A stretch of 64,000 nt of DNA from Dendrophyllia cribrosa (GCA_024195265.1 JAJLRJ010000001.1:1563410-1627409), one strand, 5' to 3'. Positions 45,201-51,141 are shown, counted from the first letter of the stretch. Notes: generated by a model from the letters alone, not told the origin. Numbers and translations: made by a program.

Positions 45201-45868
45201 GGTCAATTGTGAGTTCATAATACCCCATGATGGTGAATACGGAAAGATTTCCGTATAACCCCATTCATTAGTTATGCACAATATTCTTAAACCTGAAACA
45301 AAAGCCAAAACAATAAAACGCCTTAAGAAAAACAATAGCGCATACATGTATAATTAATGTATGGGGTTGTCCGGAAATCTTACCGTGAATACATATGAAT
45401 ATGAATATATGAAAATCATATGTTTATTTTAAATCATTTTTGTTGATAACCACATTGTATCCATAGTGTTCTCATATTTGCTATTAATGACTTGGAGACA
45501 CGTGTATTCGTATCAAAATGATATCCCATGATTACCATTGAGATTAAGTCTCCTTTTAAGCTTCAAAAACCGTGCTTATGATTTCAACATGCTGCGGGAA
45601 AAATATTGAAGCTCACATAGATAGTGTGCATCATGGATTGAAGCCACGTGTGTAACCAAAACAACGATCCATATAAGAATTCAGGCGTCAGAAAGATTGT
45701 TATTTAACAAATATGAAAAATAATTGCAATACTAACTGTTCCATGCTAATTATTCAATCATTTTGGATTTCCTTACCGTGGTGTTTCAGGCTTAGAACTG
45801 CTTTTACTGTTAGTTTTCTTGCGGTCTCCCTTGGTCGCCATTTTGCTTTTACGGTTGCTAGTTACCAT
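4646..45868 (-). CDS. PDCD11: PDCD11 / RRP5 homologue, S1-repeat and HAT-repeat rRNA-processing protein (44 exons, 3' end outside the window)
   Basis: Known role: Rrp5/PDCD11 is a nucleolar RNA-binding factor needed for early pre-rRNA cleavages of both subunits, through tandem S1 domains and a C-terminal HAT domain. Exons, 5' to 3': 45777-45868, 39926-40052, 38621-38764, 38072-38248, 37417-37581, 35237-35339, 34650-34753, 34121-34192, 29730-29855, 29032-29232, 26801-26868, 26267-26323, 25996-26056, 25698-25844, 25185-25390, 24603-24711, 23258-23332, 22468-22563, 22286-22354, 19897-20068, 18668-18720, 18368-18449, 17531-17673, 16845-16955, 16173-16342, 15989-16088, 15537-15619, 15089-15151, 14203-14329, 12868-12951, 12349-12451, 12006-12189, 11574-11633, 11326-11357, 10838-10943, 9825-9938, 9158-9366, 8278-8354, 8117-8164, 7269-7385, 7072-7140, 6436-6620, 5592-5760, 4646-4799. 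Phases agree at every junction I checked. About 1,671 codons are visible, against roughly 1,870 residues in the human protein. Confidence 0.93.
6755..6900 (+). mobile_element. Remnant of a Penelope-like element terminus
   Basis: Segments here match the ends of the element at 30076-33573 in order: CCACAATTCCTTGATTTGCT, then TCAGCCTTTGAATCTC, then GATAAAACCCAATTCTTC, then a stretch with CACCGACGCAG. The part corresponding to the hammerhead core is deleted between GCTCTGACG and TCAGC. Confidence 0.55.
7631..7729. repeat. 18-bp minisatellite, about 5 copies
   Basis: The unit ACGAGTTAAACCTGTATT alternates with a variant carrying ACATG in place of ACCTG, giving a 36-bp higher-order period over five units. 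It lies in a PDCD11 intron. The Tyr/Asn-rich open frames across it are products of the repeat. Confidence 0.9.
8645..8751. mobile_element. Foldback (palindromic) MITE
   Basis: The left arm begins GTGTTTCATCAGGTATCC and the right arm ends GGATATCCTAATGAAACAC (1 nt more than the left), which pair imperfectly. The centre AAAAAAAACTCGGCTGCGCC... is also self-complementary. Confidence 0.55.
9158..29855 (-). CDS. PDCD11: PDCD11 central tandem S1-domain exons
   Basis: Exons from 29855 down to 9158 encode successive S1 repeats. Readable landmarks are [19 protein letters not shown] and [13 protein letters not shown] (26801-26868, 26267-26323), [18 protein letters not shown] with [18 protein letters not shown] (25185-25390), [18 protein letters not shown] (22468-22563), [18 protein letters not shown] (12349-12451), [18 protein letters not shown] (12006-12189), and [18 protein letters not shown] running on into [18 protein letters not shown] (10838-10943, 9825-9938). 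Exon borders mostly do not coincide with domain borders. One exon is only 32 nt (11326-11357). Confidence 0.9.
9560..9725. repeat. GAAC/GAAA tetranucleotide microsatellite
   Basis: Degenerate runs of AACG/AACA tetranucleotides. Translated shadows read [10 protein letters not shown] and are not genes. Confidence 0.85.
10405..10790. mobile_element. 386-bp TTAA-flanked MITE
   Basis: The termini are TTAAACAAGGACACTGACTA and its reverse complement, paired over at least 26 bp (into ATAAAAGG/CCTTTTAT), with TTAA at both outer edges (10405-10408 and 10787-10790). TTAA duplication is the signature of piggyBac and Kolobok superfamilies. No transposase is encoded. Confidence 0.85.
11040..11165 (+). mobile_element. 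Possible tRNA-derived SINE fragment
   Basis: AGCTAAGAGGTTACAGCACC followed about 35 bp later by GGTCATGGGTTCGTCTCC resembles degenerate pol III A and B boxes. No full cloverleaf can be drawn. Confidence 0.35.
12560..12745. repeat. GAAC-type tetranucleotide microsatellite
   Basis: Degenerate AACG/AACA/AAAG tetranucleotides similar to 9560-9725, again within a PDCD11 intron. It explains the Arg/Phe/Ser-rich frames on the opposite strand. Confidence 0.85.
13153..13954. mobile_element. 802-bp TTAA-flanked DNA transposon, non-autonomous
   Basis: The left end TTAAGGTGGCTGAACACAGT and the right end ACTGTGTTCAGCCACCTTAA are exact reverse complements (the match extends to about 22 bp). TTAA sits at both edges. 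Short internal frames match nothing I recognise. Confidence 0.88.
14008..14040. repeat. Poly-C tract
   Basis: A nearly uninterrupted cytosine run of about 30 bases. Length may be unreliable in the assembly. Confidence 0.9.
15393..15526. repeat. Tandem duplication of a 67-bp unit
   Basis: Two adjacent copies, each starting AAAACCTTACTAACCCGG and ending GGGTTCAAACCATTTAC, differ at only two positions (CACAATC versus CACACTC, and GATTCTC versus GATACTC). Confidence 0.9.
16480..16800. repeat. GACT/GTCT tetranucleotide-rich tract
   Basis: Long degenerate arrays of CTGTCTGTCGGT and GACTGACTGACTG within a PDCD11 intron. No gene seen. Confidence 0.85.
17135..17359. mobile_element. 225-bp MITE nested inside another repeat
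   Basis: The termini AGGGGCAGTATCACGAGGT and ACCTCGTGATACTGCCCCT are perfect reverse complements. They are flanked by TGAA at 17131-17134 and 17360-17363. Outside these, sequence of another repeat family (AACTTTTGAGTCTGTG on the left, a Ser/Thr-poor AT-rich tail on the right) resumes, so this element interrupted it. Confidence 0.85.
18234..18308. repeat. 75-bp near-perfect palindrome
   Basis: TCTGCCAGATCACTCCATAA is matched by its reverse complement at the other end, with a central TCTTATAA...TTATAAGA hairpin. It could be a small foldback MITE. Confidence 0.7.
18760..19063 (+). mobile_element. Fragment of a transposon with a Lys/Arg-rich N-terminal coding stretch
   Basis: It begins with an end-like AGGGACACTGTCACGAGG and the ACTTGAAAA...TTTTTCAAGTT pair shared with the MITEs at 17135 and 52141. 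An ATG at 18851 then opens [20 protein letters not shown] and similar. The frame is cut where 5S rRNA-like sequence starts. No right terminus was found. Confidence 0.5.
19064..19154 (-). pseudogene. 5S rRNA-derived sequence, 5'-truncated
   Basis: The minus strand reads CGGTTCTCGTCCGATC, AAGTTAAGC, GTTAGTACTTGGATGGGTGA and CCGCCTGGGAATACC, ending GTCGTAGGCT. These are hallmark 5S rRNA segments covering about the last 91 of ~119 nt. The first ~28 nt are replaced by unrelated sequence. The internal pol III control region lies in the retained part, and a TTTTT run follows the 3' end on the minus strand. It is best read as a pseudogene or 5S-derived SINE piece. Confidence 0.85.
20166..20235. repeat. 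ATCA-type microsatellite followed by a LINE-tail-like stretch
   Basis: Several ATCA units are followed by TTAACTTTATTTAAACACGG, a pattern typical of the 3' end of non-LTR elements in reverse orientation. Only a short tail is recognisable. Confidence 0.4.
20422..20608. mobile_element. Foldback MITE, family with ends TAGGCCATTTCCGAGTT
   Basis: The outer arms TAGGCCATTTCCGAGTT and AACTCGGAAATGGCCTA pair. The inner arms (AGGTGCACAACCTTTCATAT and its complement) pair almost perfectly. The element at 60723-60900 has the same layout and end sequence. Confidence 0.8.
21811..21910. mobile_element. 100-bp foldback element
   Basis: GATCTGTATGGGCGTTTACA and its reverse complement surround an ATGGCTCGCCTTCGGCTCGC hairpin. 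The outer GATAAAATAT/ATATTTTATC arms also pair. Confidence 0.75.
22643..22790. mobile_element. Pogo/Tigger-like terminus, truncated
   Basis: It starts CAGTAGAACCCCGGTAACTC, as in pogo-type ends, and carries repeated AACTCGAACTCGGATAACTC. The matching right terminus was not found nearby, so only one end is supported. Confidence 0.45.
22855..23110. repeat. Imperfect inverted repeat
   Basis: AACTAGCCAATTG and CAATTTCCCAACAA-type segments recur in inverted form toward 23100 (AATTGGCTAGTTTG). Inner arms with TTCATTCCCACC and GGTGGGAATGAA pair. It is probably a decayed foldback element. Confidence 0.5.
24487..24522. repeat. Poly-C/CCCCA tract
   Basis: A cytosine-rich run broken by single A and T bases. 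Assembly length is uncertain. Confidence 0.85.
25618..25682. repeat. AAT trinucleotide microsatellite
   Basis: About 20 AAT units with two ATT interruptions, directly next to the splice donor of the PDCD11 exon at 25698. Confidence 0.95.
26575..26788. mobile_element. 214-bp TTAA-flanked MITE
   Basis: The ends TTAACCCTTTCACTC and GAGTGAAAGGGTTAA are reverse complements bounded by TTAA. The interior holds AACTTTTGAGTCTGTGG and GTGTGACCATTCAAA, a repeat family seen elsewhere in the window. It ends 13 bp before the splice donor of the PDCD11 exon at 26801-26868. Confidence 0.85.
27176..28868. mobile_element. 1.69-kb DNA transposon with ~45-bp terminal inverted repeats
   Basis: Left AATTGAAGGGCCGAGAGCAT and right ATGCTCTTGGCCCTTCAATT pair with one mismatch, and the match runs on through CTATATGACTTTTTAGGCC. 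The interior contains a tRNA-like segment and GTAAGT-rich, TATT-rich repeats. No intact transposase frame was seen. Confidence 0.8.
27455..27535 (-). pseudogene. tRNA-like sequence, decayed (Glu-type 5' half)
   Basis: The minus strand reads CGGTGGTCTAGTGGTTTGG, a tRNA-Glu-like D-arm, then a five-pair CCGGG/CTCGG stem around a 7-nt loop, then GGGTTCGATTC as a B box. The acceptor and T stems do not pair. It lies inside the 27176-28868 transposon. Confidence 0.55.
29398..29500. repeat. GATT tetranucleotide microsatellite
   Basis: Two clusters of GATT/GATC units separated by about 50 bp. The second has about nine units. Confidence 0.85.
30186..30235 (-). ncRNA. Hammerhead-ribozyme-like motif (left, inverted arm)
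   Basis: The same 50-nt sequence on the minus strand, with the same CCGACGA core and GAAACGTC. A transcript spanning both arms would carry sense and antisense versions of the motif. Confidence 0.6.
30323..31516 (-). pseudogene. Inverted 5'-truncated copy of the Penelope-like ORF
   Basis: The minus strand encodes [17 protein letters not shown] and downstream sequence, then from 31060 a 245-codon frame to NERFSFN that carries the CARTRCNTC linker and the whole GIY-YIG domain without a break. It lacks RT motifs upstream of the YVENK region. It is nearly identical to the right arm; the ends AEKNDK versus VEKNDK differ by one residue. Confidence 0.88.
31475..33386 (+). pseudogene. Penelope-like reverse transcriptase / GIY-YIG endonuclease, frameshifted
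   Basis: RT landmarks in order: [42 protein letters not shown] (motif A), [17 protein letters not shown] (motif B) and [10 protein letters not shown] (motif C). Then come the linker CARTRCNTC and the endonuclease [18 protein letters not shown], ending NERFSFN. A one-base shift near 32175-32190 separates motif A from motif B. A second shift near 32733 (a 2-nt gain relative to the inverted copy) separates RT from the endonuclease. It is therefore inactive as it stands. Confidence 0.9.
33474..33523 (+). ncRNA. Hammerhead-ribozyme-like motif of the Penelope-like element (right arm)
   Basis: Stem I can form from GATTCG/CGAATC and GCT/AGC. Then come CCGACGA, stem II GGGC-TAGC-GCTC, GAAA, a two-pair stem III (AC/GT) without a loop, and the GTC cleavage site. 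The core departs from consensus CUGANGA at the second base (C for U), which could reduce or abolish activity. Confidence 0.6.
34066..34096. repeat. Poly-C tract
   Basis: An uninterrupted cytosine run of roughly 30 bases, about 25 bp from the donor of the PDCD11 exon at 34121. Confidence 0.9.
34121..38764 (-). CDS. PDCD11: PDCD11 exons for the Lys-rich linker and first S1 domains
   Basis: The exon at 38621-38764 encodes a Lys-rich linker ([14 protein letters not shown]). The exon at 38072-38248 opens the first S1 domain: [15 protein letters not shown], then [16 protein letters not shown]. Exons 37417-37581, 35237-35339, 34650-34753 and 34121-34192 follow with S1-type strands such as [18 protein letters not shown] and [14 protein letters not shown]. 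The next exon, 29730-29855, completes that domain ([17 protein letters not shown]), so the S1 coding unit is split by the roughly 4.3-kb intron that carries the Penelope-like element. Confidence 0.9.
34203..34495 (-). mobile_element. Possible LINE 3' tail
   Basis: On the plus strand, CATACATACATAAACTTTAT followed by an AT-rich stretch ending AGGGAGTTCCAGGTCTTAGA resembles the reverse-oriented 3' end of a CR1-like non-LTR element with a microsatellite tail. Only faint coding traces are seen. Confidence 0.4.
35083..35120 (-). ncRNA. Second hammerhead-like motif of a different retroelement
   Basis: On the minus strand: TCAAC, then CCGATGA, stem II GGGC-CAA-GCCC (perfect), GAAAC, ATC, GTTGA. TCAAC/GTTGA forms stem I. 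The core again has C where the consensus has U, and stem III holds only one good pair. Neighbouring sequence does not match the element at 30076. Confidence 0.45.
35448..35704. mobile_element. ~257-bp MITE
   Basis: The ends GGGGGTGACAACTCTAA and TTAGAGTGTCAGCCCCC pair apart from small differences. ACTTTTA on both sides may be the target duplication. The interior repeats CCCGAAAATTTT-type units. Confidence 0.65.
35853..36019. mobile_element. 167-bp foldback MITE
   Basis: TATATGTTGTGGTTCAAATT and CTTTGGTTTGAAAATTTTCA recur as reverse complements at the right end. The loop has TGTCTCAGA...TCTGAGACA. Confidence 0.8.
36639..36782. mobile_element. 144-bp foldback element
   Basis: CTTATTGACCAAGC and GCTTGGTTAATAAG form the outer arms, and CCGTACTGGGAGAATAT pairs with ATATTCTCCCAGTACGG inside. 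Confidence 0.75.
36785..36938. mobile_element. ~154-bp inverted-repeat element next to the previous foldback
   Basis: ATTTATTACACG on the left and CGTGTAATAAAT on the right pair. The interior has GACCGGCAATCGAGCATTC. It abuts the 36639 element. Confidence 0.5.
36941..37342. mobile_element. ~400-bp MITE rich in GGTCCATGGACC palindromes
   Basis: The ends AGACGTTTACAAAACATGGA and TCCATGTTTTGTATACGTCT pair. Both subterminal regions carry repeated TGGTCCATGGACCA-type palindromes, which may be transposase sites or hairpin formers. Confidence 0.75.
38841..39860. mobile_element. 1.02-kb non-autonomous DNA transposon
   Basis: The ends CAGGGATTCTGACAGGGTGC and GCACCCTGTCAGAATCCCTG are exact reverse complements. 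TTTTTA on both sides is a possible target duplication. Subterminal CGCACAATTTCGCACAA repeats occur on the left, and related CGCACAA copies on the right. Internal frames are unrecognised. Confidence 0.85.
40527..42294. mobile_element. 1.77-kb DNA transposon inserted in SINE copy 1
   Basis: The ends CAACACTCCAAGTT and AACTTGGAGTGTTG are reverse complements, flanked by CACGA on both sides (40522-40526 and 42295-42299). Removing the element restores the SINE. Subterminal regions on both sides repeat TTTTAGTCGCCAG. An 86-codon frame at 41032 is unrecognised. Confidence 0.85.
40848..40888. repeat. 41-bp palindrome inside the transposon
   Basis: AAAGGAAAGGATTACTAATT is matched by its reverse complement with almost no loop. 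Confidence 0.8.
42596..45179. mobile_element. 2.58-kb DNA transposon inserted in SINE copy 2
   Basis: The ends CAGTACAGGTCAGAGATATC and GATATCTCTGACCTGTACTG are exact reverse complements flanked by TA. TA duplication and CAGT termini fit the Tc1/mariner superfamily. No transposase frame was seen. It contains a tandem ~215-bp duplication and AGCCGTTCA repeats. Confidence 0.85.
43970..44400. repeat. ~215-bp tandem duplication inside the 2.58-kb transposon
   Basis: Two diverged copies start GCGTCAATATAGATTTTATT and GCGTCAATATAAATTTCATT. They share AACATTGCAAAACAA and CATCACACTTGT segments in the same order. Confidence 0.75.
45241..45384. mobile_element. 144-bp MITE with a perfect 8-bp target duplication (hAT-like)
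   Basis: The left end GGAAAGATTTCCG and right end CGGAAATCTTACC pair, followed by AACCCCAT/ATGGGGTT. GTGAATAC is duplicated at 45233-45240 and 45385-45392. Eight-bp duplications are typical of hAT elements. Confidence 0.88.
45777..45868 (-). CDS. PDCD11: PDCD11 first coding exon
   Basis: Start codon at 45868 (MVTSNRKSK), with a second in-frame ATG at 45841 (MATKGDRKK) that is equally plausible. The exon is short, basic and Lys/Ser-rich, and ends ACACCACG|GTAAG. Joined to 39926-40052 it reads [20 protein letters not shown]. The acidic stretch followed by FPRGG is typical of the N-terminus of this family. The first intron, about 5.7 kb, is the longest traced in the gene and is mostly transposons. 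Confidence 0.85.
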
Positions 45869-46131
45869 TCTTCTTTCGGACAAATATGCACGCGACAAGA
45901 CTAGGGGGAAGTAAATGAGAGAATGAGGAGGTTGGAATGTCAACCAATGAGCGTTCGAGAAAGTGACGTAGGGCTTCCGAAATTGGACAAGTACAATGTT
46001 TGGGCAATGTTTGTCATCTGCCAAAAATACTGCTGAATAGGGGATTTCGGAAGGGTATAAATGCTCGATTGTCGAAATCAATTGATTGCACAAACCTTTA
46101 GCTTGCTGGAGAGGAGTGGAAAAGGAAAAGC
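45869..46131. promoter_or_regulatory. Putative bidirectional promoter between PDCD11 and the RBR ligase gene
   Basis: The two start codons are divergent and 263 bp apart. The gap has CCAAT at 45944-45948 and TGACGTA, a CRE-like site, at about 45964. There is no long open frame and no recognisable repeat. A compact head-to-head arrangement with a CCAAT box is common for housekeeping gene pairs. The shared-promoter reading is an inference. Confidence 0.5.
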
Positions 46132-49100
46132 ATGGTTTGGAACGAAACCGGCAAGTTTGGAATTCACACCGGGCGAACTCTGAGAAAGCCCTCGGAGAGA
46201 GTTTCTTCCAGAGAACGCGGGTTTCTTATCAAAACCGTTGCTAACACAAACATTAACTTCACCGATCAAGACGTCAACAGATGCCTGAAAAAGTTTGAAA
46301 TCCAGGATGGCTTCAATGATGAAGATATAGTAAAACAAAGCCGCGATCATCGGCATTGGGGTTTTGGTGGTGGACGAGGTTTTTCCGATGACTCAGTGCT
46401 TTATTCCATTGGCAAGCAAAAACGGTGGCTCGTACCGTCGATTTTGAAAGAGAAAATCCCCCAGGATTATGACAGTGAAAATGATTACAAGGTGGTTCTC
46501 GTGGAAAGACTGTCAGTAAATAATTCTTTGTTTTGTCGATCTCCAAGGCTTAAACATGGCGATTGCAAAGCGGTGTTGGACGGTGCAGAACTTCGGAAAC
46601 CGAAACGACGAAAGTTCGCACACGTCGGCGACTTACGGAAAGAGTCGAACAAAACCGAAATCTTTTACGAAGTCAATCATACAGAACCTTTGACGTCATG
46701 GCCGAGCTATATACAGAATGATGATAAATGGAGGGACCGGAGGGATCGGAATAAGGCCCGGTGTAAAGACAAAGGAAAAAAGAACAAAAGACGGACATGG
46801 GGAGGATACAAGAAGTTTGAGCTGAATAAACAAGAGAGAATGCTTGATCACAAAGGTGAAAATTGTATTAGAAAGGAAAAAGAACTGATCCTGAGTGCTA
46901 ACAACTTTGAGCACTGTTCAGTGCTTCATGAAAATAACTCAGACTTTGATATTGGAAATTACATCCACAAATCACTGAAAGTCAAAAGTCCCGGCCACAA
47001 GAATGTCAAGAAACATATCAAGGTCACTGCCCATAATAATGGATTACTCGCAACTGTGAATTCAGCCTCTTCACAGCCAGTCAATCTGCATGGAAAAGGA
47101 TCAGCAGTGTACATTGATCCAGGAACTGCACAACATGGTTACCATGACAATGACAACAGTAACATTGCAGGTTTTGACTCGGACAGTGCTGATGTTACTG
47201 CCCCCTTAACAACTGAAAGATTGGTTCCCAGTAAAGCAGTTTGTCTGAATGTGGACATTAAAAGTGCAAAACTTGACACTCAGCTACTGTATGAACAGTT
47301 TGGAGAGACATACAAGGAGGGCGACAGTCTACCTCGGCGATTCAGCATTTGCCCCACAAATGAGCCCTTTCAGCTTGTTTTCACTTGCCAGCCCCACAGA
47401 GCTAATCAAGCAGGTAATGACACTGAGAGAGTAGCTGTAACAGTGCTAAGTGATGCACTGCCCTCCACAAAATCACAGTATTGCAAGGAATTATTGTGTA
47501 ATTCCTTTGGCATTGATATGCAAGGAAGCAGAATTGAAGAGGAACCAACAAGTGATGATATTCCGGATCGTAGCTCAGTTTCTAATGGTAAATGCATGGA
47601 CAGAGTAGCAGTGATGTCATTTGATTTGCTGTCTGATATAAACAGATGGTCATACAAAGCTTCGTTACCCAGTTTAGCTGTAATTGACAATCTGTCCAGT
47701 AACCATGGTAACACACACTGCAATGATGCTGTGACGCAAAGAGAATCTAAATTTGTCATTCTACCTGATACTGTCGTGTGTGAAATCTGCTGTTGTGAAT
47801 TTTATCATGACTTTTCTGATGGTAAGTTGATTTCCAACTTCTTTACCTCATTTTTTTTAGGATAAAAATGAGCAATATTAAAACATGATGTTTCAATGAT
47901 GGATGAATATGTGAAAATACATTGATTCAGAAATAAACTTACTGGTGTAGGCATGGATGGGCATAACTAAGTGAAAAGTTTCACTGGAATGGAGTCTGTT
48001 TGTTAGGAGATTTGTTTGTTAAAAAAATCTTCCATTACAAGAACCTAATAATTTTGTCTCTGAAATACATATTTTTCTCCATGCAACCATCTGAGTGTAG
48101 GATTACTGGTATTGCTACAACCTTCCCAACACATTATTGTGTAGAAAAATAAGTTCAGTTACAGTGTATATACAGGCATTCTATGAATTATATATAAGTT
48201 GTGTGCTCCCCTATAAATTCTGAAAGCCATTAATATCTCTATATTACCTTAAACTTATGAACAAGTTAAAAAGTTTCTATTGAGGGTACAAACAACCAAT
48301 ATATTTTTAGCCTAGAATTCTCTAAAAAAAACAGTAAAAATTAAATGTACAATTTTGCTGTTTAATGATTGTCAACCATGTGCCTTTTTTCTATATGAAT
48401 GGTATTGACTTATTCTGAAATGAATTAAATGTAGCTGCCTGCAGCTTACATTCAAATAAAATTTGAGTTCTGTTAATTCAAAGTAGTCCATGGCTCACTG
48501 GAAGAGCATTTTTAAATGAAAGTGATCCCGTGTTTTTAAATAAAGATGATGATGATCGATGATGATGATAAATTCTAAACTATGTATTTGCATCAGGTTA
48601 ATATACATGTAATGCATACATTTTCAAATATTATTTTTCGTTGAATTCAGTGATGACCAACAAATTATTATCTTCAGTTTTATCTTGCCAAACAATAACT
48701 AATAATCATTTTTTTTTTGTTCATAGAAACCAAACCTGCTGAGCTTTCTTGTACTGCCATGAACCCCTGTTCTCACTGGTTTTGTAATGAATGTTGGAAG
48801 TCGTATCTCTTTGCTGAAATACAACAAGGCAAGACTGCCATCAAGTGCCCATGTTATGACTGTGATACTCCAGTTGATGACGTCACTTTAATGGCACTTC
48901 TACCAGACAGATTTCCTAAGTTCTTAACCATGAGGCAAGAAAAAGCTGTGGAGATGAATGCTGCGTGGAAGTGGTGCCCTGGGGACAAGTGTAACCTGGT
49001 TGTCATGGCAACCCCACACAAAGATGCTAAAAAGAAAGACAGAATTGTTCCAGTGCCAGTATGCTGCAACTGTGGTCACAACTGGTGTTTTGCATGCCAG

Positions 49101-49883
49101 CTGGAACCTCACTGGCCTGCATCATGTGCTGAGGCAGCCATTTTTCGATCTAAGACTGAGATGTATGAAAAAGTTGTCAGAGCCAATACCGGTGGAATTA
49201 GTTCTGTTAATGTTAAAAGATGCCCTCACTGCAGTTACCCCATTGAAAAGAACAAGGGATGCCCACATATGAATTGTGCCATGTGCAAGGGAGAGTTTTG
49301 TTGGACGTGTCTCGGGAAGTGGGACAGTCATAGATGGGGTGCCGACTGCACCAAACAATCAAAAGAAGAAGAAGCGGTCGAGCTAATAGATGCTGTTGGA
49401 TCGACACGATTTAATACTCACTTGCGTGTTGCCATTGCCAACCGCATTGCAAGAGCTGGCCCAGTGTTGTACACAAAGTACAGTGTGATTAAGAAGCTAG
49501 AAGCAGTGCTGAACAATGAACGCTTTGTAAACAGGCTTCAGGTGAAGTCTTCTGACTCAGCTACATATCTGTTTCTGAGCTTGTACAGTTCTCATGAAGT
49601 AGCAAAGTACCTCAAAGCTTCCGCAGACTTCAAGTTTCAAGCTCACTTTGTTATTGAGGGTGTGTCAATCTTAATGGCAGTTTCTAAAACAAAGTGTTAT
49701 CATGACAAGTTAAAGAAACTGATTTCAACACTGTTGTTTGTTGTTGACAGGCTCGAGGACATGGCGAGTAGCAGGCAGTTTTGTACAGACAATGATAAAA
49801 TGCATTTTGAAAGACTTTTCAATGCTGGAAAGCATTGTATGGACTGCATTAGAAAACTGTGCGTAAAAGTTCATCAGAACTAA
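46132..49883 (+). CDS. RBR-type (RING1-IBR-RING2) E3 ubiquitin ligase with a long unassigned N-terminal region
   Basis: Two exons, 46132-47821 and 48727-49883, join in frame (GAT G|AA ACC) into about 948 residues. Residues ~1-545 are hydrophilic and match nothing I recognise, with a basic KGKKNKRRTW tract. RING1 spans the splice: CEICC from C550, then CSHWFCNECW at 578-587. An IBR follows at ~647-697 (WKWCPGDKC ... CCNCGHNWCFACQ). RING2 begins at C729 (RCPHCSYPIEKNKGC); C742, in GCPHMNC, matches the catalytic cysteine position of HHARI and parkin. A helical C-terminal region of ~150 residues follows. Known: RBR ligases pass ubiquitin through a RING2 thioester cysteine. The RING core is complete, so activity is plausible, but I cannot place it in a named subfamily. 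AATAAA lies ~55 bp after the stop. Confidence 0.88.
47822..48726 (+). other. Intron of the RBR ligase gene
   Basis: The donor GATG|GTAAGT and the acceptor TTCATAG split the first RING finger. The sequence is AT-rich with a short GAT microsatellite near 48546-48570. No further gene or clear transposon was seen. Confidence 0.85.
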
Positions 49884-49984
49884 AAGAATGCAATTTAGTC
49901 ATTGGTGCTAAATAAGCAATATTTTGCCAAAAGAACAATAAATTATTTATTTGCAGTTAGGCTGTTAGAAATTCCAGTGCATAA

Positions 49985-50100
49985 TTATACAAAATATTTA
50001 ATTGGTATACCACACAATACAATACAATACCATAACTTTTATTTCAACACGATAGTGATTACACGTCAGTAATAATATTTTTTCAATAAAAGATATATTT
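49985..50100. repeat. ACAAT repeat with LINE-tail-like sequence
   Basis: ACACAATACAATACAATACC followed by ATAACTTTTATTTCAACACG resembles the reverse-oriented 3' end of a non-LTR element, just downstream of the RBR gene. Confidence 0.4.
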
Positions 50101-50169
50101 GAGTTTTTGACCATCAGTTATTGTATGAGAAAAAAAAACCAACTGTAGACAGCAATGAAAAGCTAAATA

Positions 50170-50356
50170 CAGTTGAACCCTCTTAATACGGAATGCTCGT
50201 GAAACAGTCATTAATACGGACACTTCGTTACTTGGTGAACAGTCCCCTCCGGGCCGTTACCAGCGGAACAAAAAAAAAACAAATTTCGCCCACTTAATAC
50301 GGACACTGTTTATAAGGACAGTTTATTTGGTCCTGACATTGTCCGTATTAATGGAG
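50170..50356. mobile_element. Pogo-like MITE
   Basis: CAGTTGAACCCTCTTAATAC follows TA, with repeated TTAATACGGACA inside and GTCCGTATTAATGGAGTACC at the degenerate right end. Confidence 0.65.
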
Positions 50357-50938
50357 TACCATCATACAACCGACACAGTACGGAGGATAATGTCGTGGAA
50401 ATCAAAATGCCATGCGAACTGCCTGAGTTGAAAACCCGCTTGAAGCAGAGAAAATAGAAGACGTATGCGTGCAGGCCACTGGAACGCTAAGATCGCTGCT
50501 TTCATAAAACTGCTGTGCGGTCGAACCATGTTTAATTTCACCTTCAGAGTATAGTATTTGTCAGTAAAGCATAATAGCGGTGTTTGAGGAAAATTATTAA
50601 CAAAAATTACTGGTTGCTAGGCAATATTTGTTATGTGACAGTTTTATCGTCCGTTTGCATTTTTGTTATTTGCGATATTCTTCTGGGCTGGGTTCTCAAG
50701 CATGTTAAGGCATGGTTTACCTGCTTATTTGGCATAGTTTCATTTGAAAAGGAAGTCGTTCAATGTTCCTAATAATTTGCAAGCAATATTGTTTCAGTGA
50801 CCTTAATAATATGAAACATTCGTGATGTTCGAATATCAGTCACGTGACCTGTTATTAAACGTTAACGGTTAAAATCTTTAGGGTAAAATGGGGAACATTA
50901 AATCAAATCAAATTAAAACTTTTTGAGCACCAATCGTT

Positions 50939-51141
50939 AGCACCTAAGGGGGTGTTTACATGACACCGGGGCGACTTTCGCGCCGGGGCGAGTTCACTCC
51001 GGTTCCCTCTTATGGCTATACTACCACCACAAAATGTGGTGGTATCATGTAAACAAATGTAGAGCCATAAGAAGAAACCGGAGTGAACTCGCCCAGGCGC
51101 GAAAGTCGCCCCGGTGTCGTGCAAACACCCCCTTAGGTGCT
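50939..51141. mobile_element. 203-bp foldback MITE
   Basis: AGCACCTAAGGGGGTGTTTA and its near-exact reverse complement form the outer arms. ACCGGGGCGACTTTCGCGCC and GAGTTCACTCCGGTT also pair. Confidence 0.85.

Larger units (their letters stand above)
40324..45430 (-). mobile_element. Two adjacent tRNA-derived SINE copies, each split by a DNA transposon
   Basis: On the minus strand each copy reads TAGCTCAGTGGATAGAGCA (A box), TATCGCAAGGTC, GGGTGCGAATCC (B box), then CTGTTCAAGCC-type sequence and an AT-rich tail with GAATATATGAAAATC in plus orientation. Copy 1 is interrupted at 40527-42294 and copy 2 at 42596-45179. The flanking tail GAATACATATGAATATGAAT recurs at 42406 and 45387. Confidence 0.75.
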
